Program-made: the position numbers and the translations under genes
Source of the DNA: Bowmanella pacifica
GTDB taxonomy: Bacteria > Pseudomonadota > Gammaproteobacteria > Enterobacterales > Alteromonadaceae
DNA length: 64,000 bases
Assembly: GCF_014645355.1 (NCBI RefSeq)
Contig: NZ_BMLS01000001.1
Location: forward strand, 62,001 to 126,000
Direction: 5' to 3'
Shown here: piece by piece, positions 40,693 to 49,267 of the stretch
Numbering within the stretch: the stretch's first letter is position 1
How the letters are laid out: each line of letters opens with the position of its first letter
The notes under the pieces: model-generated
Databases searched by the model: none
Told to the model about the DNA's origin: nothing
The model's input: only the letters and a program-made list of their open reading frames with translations

Positions 40693-42636
40693 TTATTCGC
40701 CAAAGAACGGATAACGGCCCAGGTTGCTGACAAGTGGGCCCCACTTGAAGATATTGGCTTCATTTATCTCTCCTTGATGTTCATTGTTAATTGGTGGCAT
40801 TCCTGCTGCCTGCCATTTGTCGTTAGGGTGCAAAATATGTAAGTTCGCGAGTCCATGATCGCCACACAGCTGAGCATCAGAACGCACATTATCGCCAACA
40901 TGAATGTAAGAACCCGGCAATGTCTCCAATAGCTCCCGGATATGCTGCCACATATCTCCTCTATCCTTTCGTAAACCCAGTTCGCTCGATACAAACAACG
41001 TGAACGATGCACTTATGCCCACTTTGCGCAGCATGGTTTCCACTTGCTTGTGGCTGTAATAGGTATCGGAAATAAACCACAACGTCTTGTTTAAATCAGA
41101 CAGTTTATGCACCAATTCAACCATTTCCTGCTTCGCAACTATTTGCTGAAGATCGAAGTCAAACTCCAGTTCCATTAGCCCTCTGGCATGATCAGGATCC
41201 AATTCCATAAGCAATGCCAGCCTGTCATATACCTGATTGATACAAACATCACCCGAGAAATTGTGCTCTTTTCTAAGCGCCAACTCTGTTTCATTTCGTA
41301 ACGCAACAAAAGACTGAGGGTTAGGCAGAAGTCCCTGCTCCTGCAAGTATTGTCCCACTTGGTACTTGGCATAATCCGGTTCATTTAGCCTACGACTGAG
41401 CACAGTATCAAACACATCGAAGGAAACATGATCGAAGCGCCTCAGCTCTGTAAACAATTGCTCTGGTGGCTTATGGTAGCCGGCAAAAAGATGACTTTGA
41501 TCATCCGTAAAATGGCCAGTCGGGGGATGATAAAAAAACTGTTTATAACCGTTTTTTTCGGCCAACAAGCCTAATACTCGTTCAAGGGCATGTAACCAGG
41601 AACCATCATTTGGCAAAGGCTCTGCAGGGAAATCTTCATATGTGTAGACTTTCTCTAACAGTGGTTTTAATGCTTTAGGGCGCGCCCAAAACATGCCTCC
41701 GACCGGGTAGCTGATAAAGTTATTGGTCAGGTCTATTCCCCACTGGGACGCAAACTCTCTGGCGAAAGGCTTATTACAGGTCCAATGATTCACCCAGGGC
41801 GGCATCATCCAAAACGTAGTTGGGTAGTAAATGCCAAGCTCAGGGTGCTCATCAAATAACCGTAACAGACAAGAGACAACGTGCTTATCCTTAAATAAAT
41901 ACTGATTAAGGTAATCAAACCACTGCGTTTGTTCGCGCCCTGAATAGAGGGACTTTTTCGAATGCAAATGGCACATTAAGTCATAGTCAAGTAACTCAGG
42001 TCCAAACTCCACCAGCAACGGTCCAAAATTACGTCCGCGATTTGGTACCTTAACTACCTTTAACTTGCCTACCCGTTTTAATCTGCTGTACCGCCGGGTC
42101 ACATCCTGGCAAATTTCTTCGCTGGCACAGGCGACAAAAACATCGACCTCAAGGGGAAAAGCTTTTAAGCACCTAAAGAACTTATCAACAAAATCCGGAT
42201 AAAAGATATGCAAACAAATGGCTACTTTCTGTTGATGCCAGGTTGGCGTTTCTTTTGCTATTAACTGATTTGACGGCAACCATCTTGGGCGAGCTTCCTG
42301 TACAGCACGCCCTTCATAACGACCATTGTAAAGATAATGTAAGAGCGGATTCGCCCCCGAATGATAAATATCCAAATGCGAGCGAAGATAGTGCTCGGTA
42401 TCAAACTTGGCGGACGGGTTCACATTGGCATAAGGCGCCTTATTGAGGTAATCCTCAAATGCAGCCGTCTCGCTTTTGAACATTCCATAGTGTTGTTGAT
42501 ACCATTCCAGATCAAAAATCCCGGCTTTTTTGGCCATGCGTAAGTGGCGTTTAACTCGGAGAAATTCACGCCCTCTGAGCAATATAGTCGCACGTCGATA
42601 TAGTCCGGCCAGGGAACGCCTAACTAACTTTTTCAT
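40693..42636 (-). CDS. Rhamnan synthesis F (RgpF) domain plus HAD domain protein
   Basis: A 647-residue cytoplasmic protein. Residues ~35-115 hold a glycan-cluster motif (FDLEWYQQHYG..., NPLLHYLYNGRYEGR). Residues ~130-395 are RgpF-like (VAICLHIFYPDFVDKFFRCL, GRNFGPLLVEFG, HLHSKKSLYS). Residues ~405-610 are a HAD-type fold (FDVFDTVLSRR, LWFISDTYYSH, YIHVGDNVRSD). RgpF is linked to rhamnose-glucose polymer export or side-chain addition. The next gene encodes a domain that in related proteins is fused to the HAD part. Confidence 0.8.
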   Translation of the reverse strand: MKKLVRRSLAGLYRRATILLRGREFLRVKRHLRMAKKAGIFDLEWYQQHYGMFKSETAAFEDYLNKAPYANVNPSAKFDTEHYLRSHLDIYHSGANPLLHYLYNGRYEGRAVQEARPRWLPSNQLIAKETPTWHQQKVAICLHIFYPDFVDKFFRCLKAFPLEVDVFVACASEEICQDVTRRYSRLKRVGKLKVVKVPNRGRNFGPLLVEFGPELLDYDLMCHLHSKKSLYSGREQTQWFDYLNQYLFKDKHVVSCLLRLFDEHPELGIYYPTTFWMMPPWVNHWTCNKPFAREFASQWGIDLTNNFISYPVGGMFWARPKALKPLLEKVYTYEDFPAEPLPNDGSWLHALERVLGLLAEKNGYKQFFYHPPTGHFTDDQSHLFAGYHKPPEQLFTELRRFDHVSFDVFDTVLSRRLNEPDYAKYQVGQYLQEQGLLPNPQSFVALRNETELALRKEHNFSGDVCINQVYDRLALLMELDPDHARGLMELEFDFDLQQIVAKQEMVELVHKLSDLNKTLWFISDTYYSHKQVETMLRKVGISASFTLFVSSELGLRKDRGDMWQHIRELLETLPGSYIHVGDNVRSDAQLCGDHGLANLHILHPNDKWQAAGMPPINNEHQGEINEANIFKWGPLVSNLGRYPFFGE

Positions 42637-42639
42637 AGG

Positions 42640-43695
42640 TCACACCCCAAATAACTGTAAAGGGTTTACATTTCCATTGCCGGAGATAACATCATCTACA
42701 TCAAATAATGGACAAACAGCCCTGGGCAGAAGATTACGTTTGGTCACATATTGCTCATACATAGATTCTATTTCTTCCACGCTAAAGCGAACTTGATGCC
42801 TGAAAAAATGCTCAATCGCCTCTTGGGCTCCGGCAAAAACCTCTTGCAGATCATGAAAGTGACTTTGTGTACGCGCTTGGCGACCATAAAAGAAGTGGAA
42901 CCTGGGGTCTGCCAATTCAGACATTCTGCCTAATTCCACAAATTGGCCATTGGGCGCCGTCAGTAAAGATTCAAGAAACAAGGACCTATCAAGCATCAAA
43001 TAACCATCGCCCATTCGCACACCGGTTTTAAAGACGCTGCGAATATCAGCAGGGTAGCCATCGATATCATGAGTACCATCTTGTGTGGTGATAAAATACA
43101 GCCCCCGTGTGGGACACTGCAGCAGACGAGTCAGCAGCTTTTGAATAGTTCCGCTATACCCCACGTCAACCATCAGAGGAACATCATCTCCTACCACGCC
43201 TAAACTTTGCAGATAATCGATATAGGCATTTCTGCTGTCCTGAACCATTGATTTGAGCGCAGCCAAATGCTCACTTAACACGACTTCCAGCTCACCGCCT
43301 TGTGCTGGCAACTCATAAATATCAGCCAGCTCTTTTTCACTGAACAATTGCACTAATTGAGAGAGAGTAAAGCCAAATCGGCCAACCAATAAGTCCGCTA
43401 ATGTCCCTTTGAACTTGTGGTATAAGCTCCATTGCCATGTGTAGGGATCAGCGATGCTGATACGAAATAAAAAAGTGCGTGATACATTAAGGTAACAGGC
43501 TGGATATGACGGCAGCAGCCCACTAGCGACTAAGTCTTGATATACGCGCTCAAAGAAATAGCCTTCACGAGCCAGGAAAACTATCCGCTGAGGCGGCTCT
43601 GACCGACAAACTTGCTCTAAAGCGTGCAAATATTCGCTACAGATAGGGCCCAGAAAGTTAAAGCCGAAATCACGTAAAGCAACGGTTCTATTCAT
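42640..43695 (-). CDS. COG5610-type domain protein, partner of the HAD/RgpF protein
   Basis: A 351-residue protein with RIVFLAREGYFFERVYQDL, CYLNVSRTFLFR and MVDVGYSGTIQKLLTRLL. This is the sequence that usually follows a HAD domain in 'predicted HAD-superfamily hydrolase' (COG5610) proteins in glycan clusters. Here it stands alone, 3 bp upstream of the RgpF/HAD gene. Biochemical role unknown. The ATG at 43695 is supported by a full conserved N-terminus. Confidence 0.65.
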   Translation of the reverse strand: MNRTVALRDFGFNFLGPICSEYLHALEQVCRSEPPQRIVFLAREGYFFERVYQDLVASGLLPSYPACYLNVSRTFLFRISIADPYTWQWSLYHKFKGTLADLLVGRFGFTLSQLVQLFSEKELADIYELPAQGGELEVVLSEHLAALKSMVQDSRNAYIDYLQSLGVVGDDVPLMVDVGYSGTIQKLLTRLLQCPTRGLYFITTQDGTHDIDGYPADIRSVFKTGVRMGDGYLMLDRSLFLESLLTAPNGQFVELGRMSELADPRFHFFYGRQARTQSHFHDLQEVFAGAQEAIEHFFRHQVRFSVEEIESMYEQYVTKRNLLPRAVCPLFDVDDVISGNGNVNPLQLFGV

Positions 43696-43831
43696 GAGTA
43701 GTCACTGTAGTAAAAAACACGTTTAGTTCTGTTAAATCACCACATCGGCGGCGAAAATGAGGGCGAATACTAACATATGGCACGGCGGATATTCATCTGT
43801 TTTACCCGACTGAGATACCCCGAGATAGTCG

Positions 43832-44752
43832 CTACCACAGTGAAGGTATCTGTTGGAATACCCTTTGGACAGCAAGCTGTTCTGTCTTCAAGCTATAGCT
43901 TTGGGCGATTCGCCTTCCCTTCCAGCGACGAATAATGCCAGATATACCACGCCCCCTTACCAACGCTTCTTGAATAGCCGCAATACAGGCTTCTGAATCT
44001 CGCTCACACACGCTGATATTCGCTGATGACAACGAATACTCCCTACTGGCAATACAGTCAGGTACGATAGCCCAATCAGACAACGCCATGGCTTCAATGC
44101 CGGGTAAGTAAAACCCCTCGGTGTTGTTGGGCAATGCGAGCGTTACCAGGCTCTGTGACATAGCCTGATGAACAGCACTACGCTCTACCGGTTTATCATG
44201 CAAGATAACAGACAAGCCGAGCTTAGCGGCCTTGTCCCTGACGCTGATGCCTAAATCAGGGTTTTTAGTGGCCAGAATGTACAGCTGGAAGACTTTAGGG
44301 TACGTCACTTTGGGGAACTCATGTCCCATACGAATCGTAAAGCAAGGACCATTAGCATGAGGAAGAATAGCCTGTCTTACTGCTTCAGAAACACAAAGTC
44401 GTATCGCTCGGTGAGATAAGAACTTAAATAGCGGATGGTGTTTGTTACCATGGCGAACATGCTGAATAAGATTAATCTTAGGCTGCGCCTCACTTGCAAA
44501 TGGTAGGTAATCATCCCAGTCCATACCGGCCAGAAACACTATATCCGCAAGGTCAGGGCGATACTCAGATTCATAGCTAACCTTATCTATCCCTTCAAAC
44601 AGAGTAGGCTGAATGGCAGAACGATTTTCCAGCCACAATCGCAGTGAAAACGAATCTTGCGCTAGCAGATGTCCCATATAGTCTCTGACTTTCTGATGCC
44701 CGCCCGTATATGCCAGATAGCGGCGATGAAAAGAAACTGTTTTGCGCGACAT
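43832..44752 (-). CDS. Glycosyltransferase, GT-B (GT4-like)
   Basis: A 306-residue protein with a GT4-like C-terminal motif (ALPNNTEGFYLPGIEAMALSDWAIVPDC), which in this fold binds the donor nucleotide-sugar. The N-terminal half (RYLAYTGGHQKVRDYMGHLL and INLIQHVRHGNKHHPLFKFLSHRAIRLCVSEAV) fits the acceptor domain. It appears to be the first gene of the leftward glycan run, with AGGAG upstream of the ATG. Divergent from a sulfotransferase gene. Confidence 0.7.
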   Translation of the reverse strand: MSRKTVSFHRRYLAYTGGHQKVRDYMGHLLAQDSFSLRLWLENRSAIQPTLFEGIDKVSYESEYRPDLADIVFLAGMDWDDYLPFASEAQPKINLIQHVRHGNKHHPLFKFLSHRAIRLCVSEAVRQAILPHANGPCFTIRMGHEFPKVTYPKVFQLYILATKNPDLGISVRDKAAKLGLSVILHDKPVERSAVHQAMSQSLVTLALPNNTEGFYLPGIEAMALSDWAIVPDCIASREYSLSSANISVCERDSEACIAAIQEALVRGRGISGIIRRWKGRRIAQSYSLKTEQLAVQRVFQQIPSLW

Positions 44753-44797
44753 CTTTTAGCGGCTCCTAATGAGGTGACAATTTGCGTCTGACCGGCT

Positions 44798-45613
44798 ATG
44801 GTATCCGCCTTTTGGCAAGGCACCAAACTACGCGTGAAATTGGTCAATTTACATATCATTGGCGTACAAAAAGCAGGCACTACTGCGTTAGCCAGTTTTT
44901 TGCAGCAGCATCCTGCCGTATTCCTGGTTAAAGGAAAAGAGGCGCATATATTTGATCATCCTGATTATTCACTTCAGGCAAATCCAATTGAGTTTGCGCA
45001 TCAACACTATCAAAGGCGCACCCAAGGATACAACGGACAGCCCTTCATATGCGACGCCACGCCAATTACCGTGTATAACCCTGCGTTCTTAGCGAGTTGC
45101 TATCAATACAATCCTGACGCTAAATTTATTCTGATGCTCAGAGATCCCGTAGAAAGAGCCGTGTCACACTACAAAATGTCCAGGCGCACAGGGAAAGAAA
45201 CGCGCAACATGCTCAGCGCTTTTTTACTTGAGCCGTTACGCCTTTATTTGGCGACCAAAAAACAGGACTGGCGCTTTGACTCTCCCCTTCGCACGCAATC
45301 CTATCTTAATAGAGGACGCTATAGCCGGCAGTTACAGACAGTGTTCAACACAATTCCTGCGCCGCAAATCCTGATACTGAATCAGGAAGCGTTGCAAACC
45401 GAACACGAACAGAGCTTACTGCGCGTCTTTCGCTTCCTAGATATTCACCGCCACGCGATTCCGCCACAAACCGTGTTTGCCGCTCCCCCGTCTAAACTGA
45501 CATTAAACGAGCGACTGGCCAGGGCGTACGCACGATTGTACTTCTGGCTGATGGGTGAATCCCCAAAAGCATGGCAGCAAGTGCAGCACAAGCTTTCTAC
45601 ACCAACTGTATAG
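44798..45613 (+). CDS. PAPS-dependent sulfotransferase
   Basis: A 271-residue carbohydrate sulfotransferase: IIGVQKAGTTALASFLQQHP is the 5'-phosphosulfate loop and ILMLRDPVERAVSHYKMSRR is the 3'-phosphate-binding motif, the heparan-sulfate-sulfotransferase type. The only rightward gene in this part of the cluster. Its 3' end overlaps the convergent 897-residue gene by 17 bp. The start is uncertain: GTG at 44834 would remove 12 residues that precede the conserved core. Confidence 0.85.
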   Translation: MVSAFWQGTKLRVKLVNLHIIGVQKAGTTALASFLQQHPAVFLVKGKEAHIFDHPDYSLQANPIEFAHQHYQRRTQGYNGQPFICDATPITVYNPAFLASCYQYNPDAKFILMLRDPVERAVSHYKMSRRTGKETRNMLSAFLLEPLRLYLATKKQDWRFDSPLRTQSYLNRGRYSRQLQTVFNTIPAPQILILNQEALQTEHEQSLLRVFRFLDIHRHAIPPQTVFAAPPSKLTLNERLARAYARLYFWLMGESPKAWQQVQHKLSTPTV

Positions 45614-48290
45614 ACTGGGTTACTTTTTCTGCTTGCTCGAGTACCGTCGGCAACAAGGTATAAAAATCGGTATCTTCAACCAGTTCCTCTGGCCATGGCA
45701 ACGTGTTTAAAGCGGCTGGTGAATACCAGAACATTTTATCTGTTGGCACAATAACCCGTTCAGAGGGTTCTGGTAGCCCATACTTCTTGCATTTTTGTTG
45801 CTGAGCCGTAAGCCAGCTTTCTTGCAGTAACAACTCTGCGTGCTGCGGAAGATATGGAGGAACAAGCAACGCAGCCGGCTCGTTGTGGCTAAAAAAGCTA
45901 AGGGCTTTATTTAGCAGCTCATCTGTTCCAAGTAATCCGTACCACTGAGCCAAAAGTCGGTTGCAAATCTGACCGACTGGCGCATCTGAATAGGTATGTA
46001 ACTTTGCCACCGCCGGGTACCCTGCCAGCGCTGCAGAGCAACACGCCAGCCATGCTTTGGCTTCGGGGTAACCAGAGGGTAGAGAGTTGATATGTACCTT
46101 ACCTGACCAGCCTTCTACAAGCTGCTCAATCTCAGATTGCTGCTCAGTGGTCGTCACAATGTGTAGTTCAATCTGCACCTTATGGCAATTCACCAAGGAC
46201 AATAGCGCTTGAAGGCGCTGAGGATCCTGAGTGTCTATATAAAGTGCCATCGGCGTGCCAGTTGCCCCAATCGACTTGTTCTGAGTATAAGCCGGCCTAT
46301 CCAGCGGCAGCCCAAGATAACTATTCAACAGCGGGCGGGGCCAAAGCTTTTGCCATTGACGGTAAATACTAGTGCGCAAATGCGTTGCACCAGAACAAGA
46401 CAGTGTACGATTGGCGTCTTCCAACCAGGCCTGATTATCTCTAAGTAAAAATCCCACCCGCAGATTATGCAAATCCAGAGTCTGTCCTTCGGCTTTATTA
46501 GCTTGTACAACCTTAAGAACCTCTTCATAACTCAAGACCTCATAGCACTGCCTAGCGAGCAGATTGGCAGGTGAGCTTATTACTTCGCTCTCGGCACTGG
46601 TCGGTTGCTTATCTACTAACCATCTTTTAACCATGGGATGGTTTGGCGCCAGGGATTGTGCCTGCCTCTTAAACAGAGCATAACTTTCCTTATTGCCCAG
46701 CGCGTTATGAACCTGTGCTAAGCGCACCTGAATAGCAACTTGCGATGGACTGAGGGCGCTCGCTTCCTCTAAAACCTGAAGCGCCTGATTAAATAGCTTT
46801 TGCTGATAGTAGATATCACCTAAGCCTACCAGGTAATCTACTTGATAATCCATCCGCAGCGCCTTAATCATTGCCAACTCGGCCAACTCATAAGCCCTGA
46901 CCTTCTGGGCCAGTTGCGACAACTGATGGAACAACTCAGGTCGGCTAAGGGGCTTATACAGCAATGTCGCTTCAATCACCTTGCGCGCTGCCGGAGTAGC
47001 AAGCTTGGCGATTCTGGCCAGAAGCTCCCGTTCACCGATATCTGCCAGGCCATCAATCAGCGGTAACACACCTAGTTCCCTTTCACCTATAGGACGCAGA
47101 GAGAAAGGAATAACCTGAGGAAGAGATGCATCATCCTTGTGATACCAATCATCACATTTGTCGCTAAACAGGTCCCATTGCTCAATACGCCAGTGACCCG
47201 TATGAACCTGCATGGCTCTGAGCCTGGCAAGTTTGGTTAGCGCATAAAAACCCGCGTTATGTGTAATCTTTGCCAATGACAAAAACTGTTCGACTGATCC
47301 ATATGGACGTCTAAAGCCGTCGGAAAACAATTCTGGCTGTAACAGCTTGTGAGGTATGGAAGATAAAAAGCCGAGCAACTCGGCCCAAGTGAGTCCGTCA
47401 AGCTTAAAGCCCTGATGACTTAATTCACCAGGCTTAGCAACTGGTTTATGTGGATGATCAGCGACGGAATACGGCGAAGAACAGGAGCCAGGTGCAGGCA
47501 CCTGCGCGTGATTCTGCAGACGTTGCCAGAGTTCATCCAATTGTTTACGAAGGTCATCCCCAATAAATGCCACCGCGTCAGCGTCCAGCGTGGAGGTCAT
47601 CAATTCAGGCTTAAATTCACTGGGCGTCAAACAACTTACCGGCAGTGCCAGCTTATCAGCCAGCGGTTGTGCCTCAAATCCTCCACTGGCGAAGCCTTCC
47701 TGAGCAATCAGCACACATTTATCCGGATGCGCCAAATAAAAATTCAGCATTCTTTGATTGCTGGACAGCCACATTTGAAAAGCCAAGTCGGGTTGCTGCC
47801 AGAACCGGTAATTGACCCGGTTGGCGGCAATGGGTGCCATGCTGTTAATTAAATGTCGACTGGCCCTGTTTAACAAAGACTGCGCTGCATTTGCCCAATG
47901 TCTGTAGATAAAAATGTACTTAATAGCCTGTTGCCCTGCAATCTCCCAATCATCAAGGAAGTAGACAGCTCTCGGGTCTTTTACCCCCTGAATAATGTTG
48001 TCCTGGGTGCGCCCCTGTATATAACGTATTAGATAGTTTTGCAGCCAACTGGGCTTTATCAACTGACTGTCGTCGCAGTACTGCCAATTAGTGCCATTGA
48101 TCTCAAATATCTTGTCATGCAACCTAACCACTGGCATATCTTCCAGATGGCCTAACGGGTTGCTAAAACTCGCCCCCATCAAGTCTTCTCCCATGCGCAT
48201 TCCGCCTTTGGCCAGGCACTGGGCAATCATAGACGTTCCGCTGCGATGGAAGCCGCTGCAAAGATAGAAATAGCGATCTGAATGACTCAA
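45597..48290 (-). CDS. Sulfotransferase / TPR / glycan-domain fusion protein
   Basis: An 897-residue three-part protein. The N-terminus (FYLCSGFHRSGTSMIAQCLAKGG) is a sulfotransferase P-loop-like motif followed by IEINGTNWQ and RHWANAAQSLLNRASR. Residues ~430-560 show TPR-like repeats (LVGLGDIYYQQKLFNQALQVLEEASALSPSQVAIQ). The last ~270 residues (LNSYLGLPLDRPAYTQNK..., ALYIDTQDPQRLQALLSLV, VAKLHTYSDAPVGQICN) resemble a diverged RgpF-like domain. No signal peptide. Combined sulfation and glycan handling is inferred from the domains. Confidence 0.7.
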   Translation of the reverse strand: MSHSDRYFYLCSGFHRSGTSMIAQCLAKGGMRMGEDLMGASFSNPLGHLEDMPVVRLHDKIFEINGTNWQYCDDSQLIKPSWLQNYLIRYIQGRTQDNIIQGVKDPRAVYFLDDWEIAGQQAIKYIFIYRHWANAAQSLLNRASRHLINSMAPIAANRVNYRFWQQPDLAFQMWLSSNQRMLNFYLAHPDKCVLIAQEGFASGGFEAQPLADKLALPVSCLTPSEFKPELMTSTLDADAVAFIGDDLRKQLDELWQRLQNHAQVPAPGSCSSPYSVADHPHKPVAKPGELSHQGFKLDGLTWAELLGFLSSIPHKLLQPELFSDGFRRPYGSVEQFLSLAKITHNAGFYALTKLARLRAMQVHTGHWRIEQWDLFSDKCDDWYHKDDASLPQVIPFSLRPIGERELGVLPLIDGLADIGERELLARIAKLATPAARKVIEATLLYKPLSRPELFHQLSQLAQKVRAYELAELAMIKALRMDYQVDYLVGLGDIYYQQKLFNQALQVLEEASALSPSQVAIQVRLAQVHNALGNKESYALFKRQAQSLAPNHPMVKRWLVDKQPTSAESEVISSPANLLARQCYEVLSYEEVLKVVQANKAEGQTLDLHNLRVGFLLRDNQAWLEDANRTLSCSGATHLRTSIYRQWQKLWPRPLLNSYLGLPLDRPAYTQNKSIGATGTPMALYIDTQDPQRLQALLSLVNCHKVQIELHIVTTTEQQSEIEQLVEGWSGKVHINSLPSGYPEAKAWLACCSAALAGYPAVAKLHTYSDAPVGQICNRLLAQWYGLLGTDELLNKALSFFSHNEPAALLVPPYLPQHAELLLQESWLTAQQQKCKKYGLPEPSERVIVPTDKMFWYSPAALNTLPWPEELVEDTDFYTLLPTVLEQAEKVTQSIQLV

Positions 48291-48419
48291 GTCACATTAC
48301 CCTAAGGGAGTGAAAGTTGGCGAATAGTACAAGGTTCTTGTGGCATTTTCGAATAGGTCGGACTAGGTTGAGCAGATTTTCCCCACTGTTGACTGACGAG
48401 GCAGGAATCCGTGTCCCAC

Positions 48420-49265
48420 TTAAACCCCTATGGCTGATAATCTGTCGCAGATTTGCTGTTTGGAATACAGCCTCTCTTGGGCCAGCGCCAATAAGCCGCT
48501 ACGGTTTGAAGAAAGTGCCGCCAATACGCTGCTGGAAAACACTCTCTCCTGACGAGACAGCGATGTACTGCGCTGTAATACCGGCAGCCTTAAGGCGTTA
48601 TCCAGCACCGCGCCACCAGATTCCAAAACAGCCTCATAGCGCACAATCGCATCAGCGTGTTGCAAAAATACGTCGCTAAACCATTTGTAAATCAGTAGCT
48701 GACGGGCAAACAGGTTCTTTTCGCCAGCCAATTGCCTTTTTAGCTCAGGGCAGAATCTTTCACCGGCAGGCAATCGACCGCGATTAACGGGTAAATCCAC
48801 TGTCATCCACGACAACAAAACATCCACGGGGTTACGAACAATCGCCACAACAGGGTAATGGCGTTTCAATTCGGTAAAATGGGCGGTAAATAAGGCATTT
48901 TGCTTTACCACCAGCGTAAAACTGTCGCTGCTACGAGGCGGTAAGGTTACCATGCCTCGTTGGGCGACAACCTGACGCACCGCTCCGCGGGTTTCCATCC
49001 CCACGGGGTTTTCAATACGTAAGCCACCTTTGTCACCGTGCTCAAATGCCTCGCCATCAATGATGGCTTGCCGCAATGCAGCTACCCGCTGAGATAAATG
49101 CGCAGCCACAGCGGGCTTGCCTTTTAAATCAGGGATACTTGGTGGGTTGATGGGTTCGTGCAGCGCCACGGTATCTTCGCGCTCATTCAGTAATTTACAG
49201 CATAGCGTGGTACCAGAGCGCGGTATGCCAGTAAGCAAAATTGTAGCAGTATAATTTGGATTCAT
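48420..49265 (-). CDS. Sulfotransferase family protein
   Basis: A 281-residue protein with TILLTGIPRSGTTLCCKLL (residues ~8-26, phosphosulfate loop) and VVAIVRNPVDVLLSWMT (3'-phosphate binding). It is the fourth sulfotransferase-like gene of the cluster. Directly downstream of the S-layer-like paralogue (2 bp), so it may be co-transcribed with it; sulfation of a glycan linked to the S-layer is an inference from that order. Confidence 0.8.
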   Translation of the reverse strand: MNPNYTATILLTGIPRSGTTLCCKLLNEREDTVALHEPINPPSIPDLKGKPAVAAHLSQRVAALRQAIIDGEAFEHGDKGGLRIENPVGMETRGAVRQVVAQRGMVTLPPRSSDSFTLVVKQNALFTAHFTELKRHYPVVAIVRNPVDVLLSWMTVDLPVNRGRLPAGERFCPELKRQLAGEKNLFARQLLIYKWFSDVFLQHADAIVRYEAVLESGGAVLDNALRLPVLQRSTSLSRQERVFSSSVLAALSSNRSGLLALAQERLYSKQQICDRLSAIGV

Positions 49266-49267
49266 AT

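Noticed and set aside
44662-44880. Minus-strand open frame upstream of the GT4-like gene
   Set aside because: Lies across the divergent start regions, in another frame, without a ribosome site.
48317-48679. 120-residue open frame on the plus strand
   Set aside because: Antisense to the sulfotransferase gene at 48420-49265, low-complexity Arg/Pro-rich translation, no family motif.
30960-49265. Flagellin glycosylation island as the sole role of the glycan genes
   Set aside because: The cluster lies next to flagellar genes, but no flagellin, Maf or sialic/pseudaminic acid genes are present. RgpF-type, rfbB and sulfation genes fit a surface polysaccharide better; the idea stays open but unsupported.
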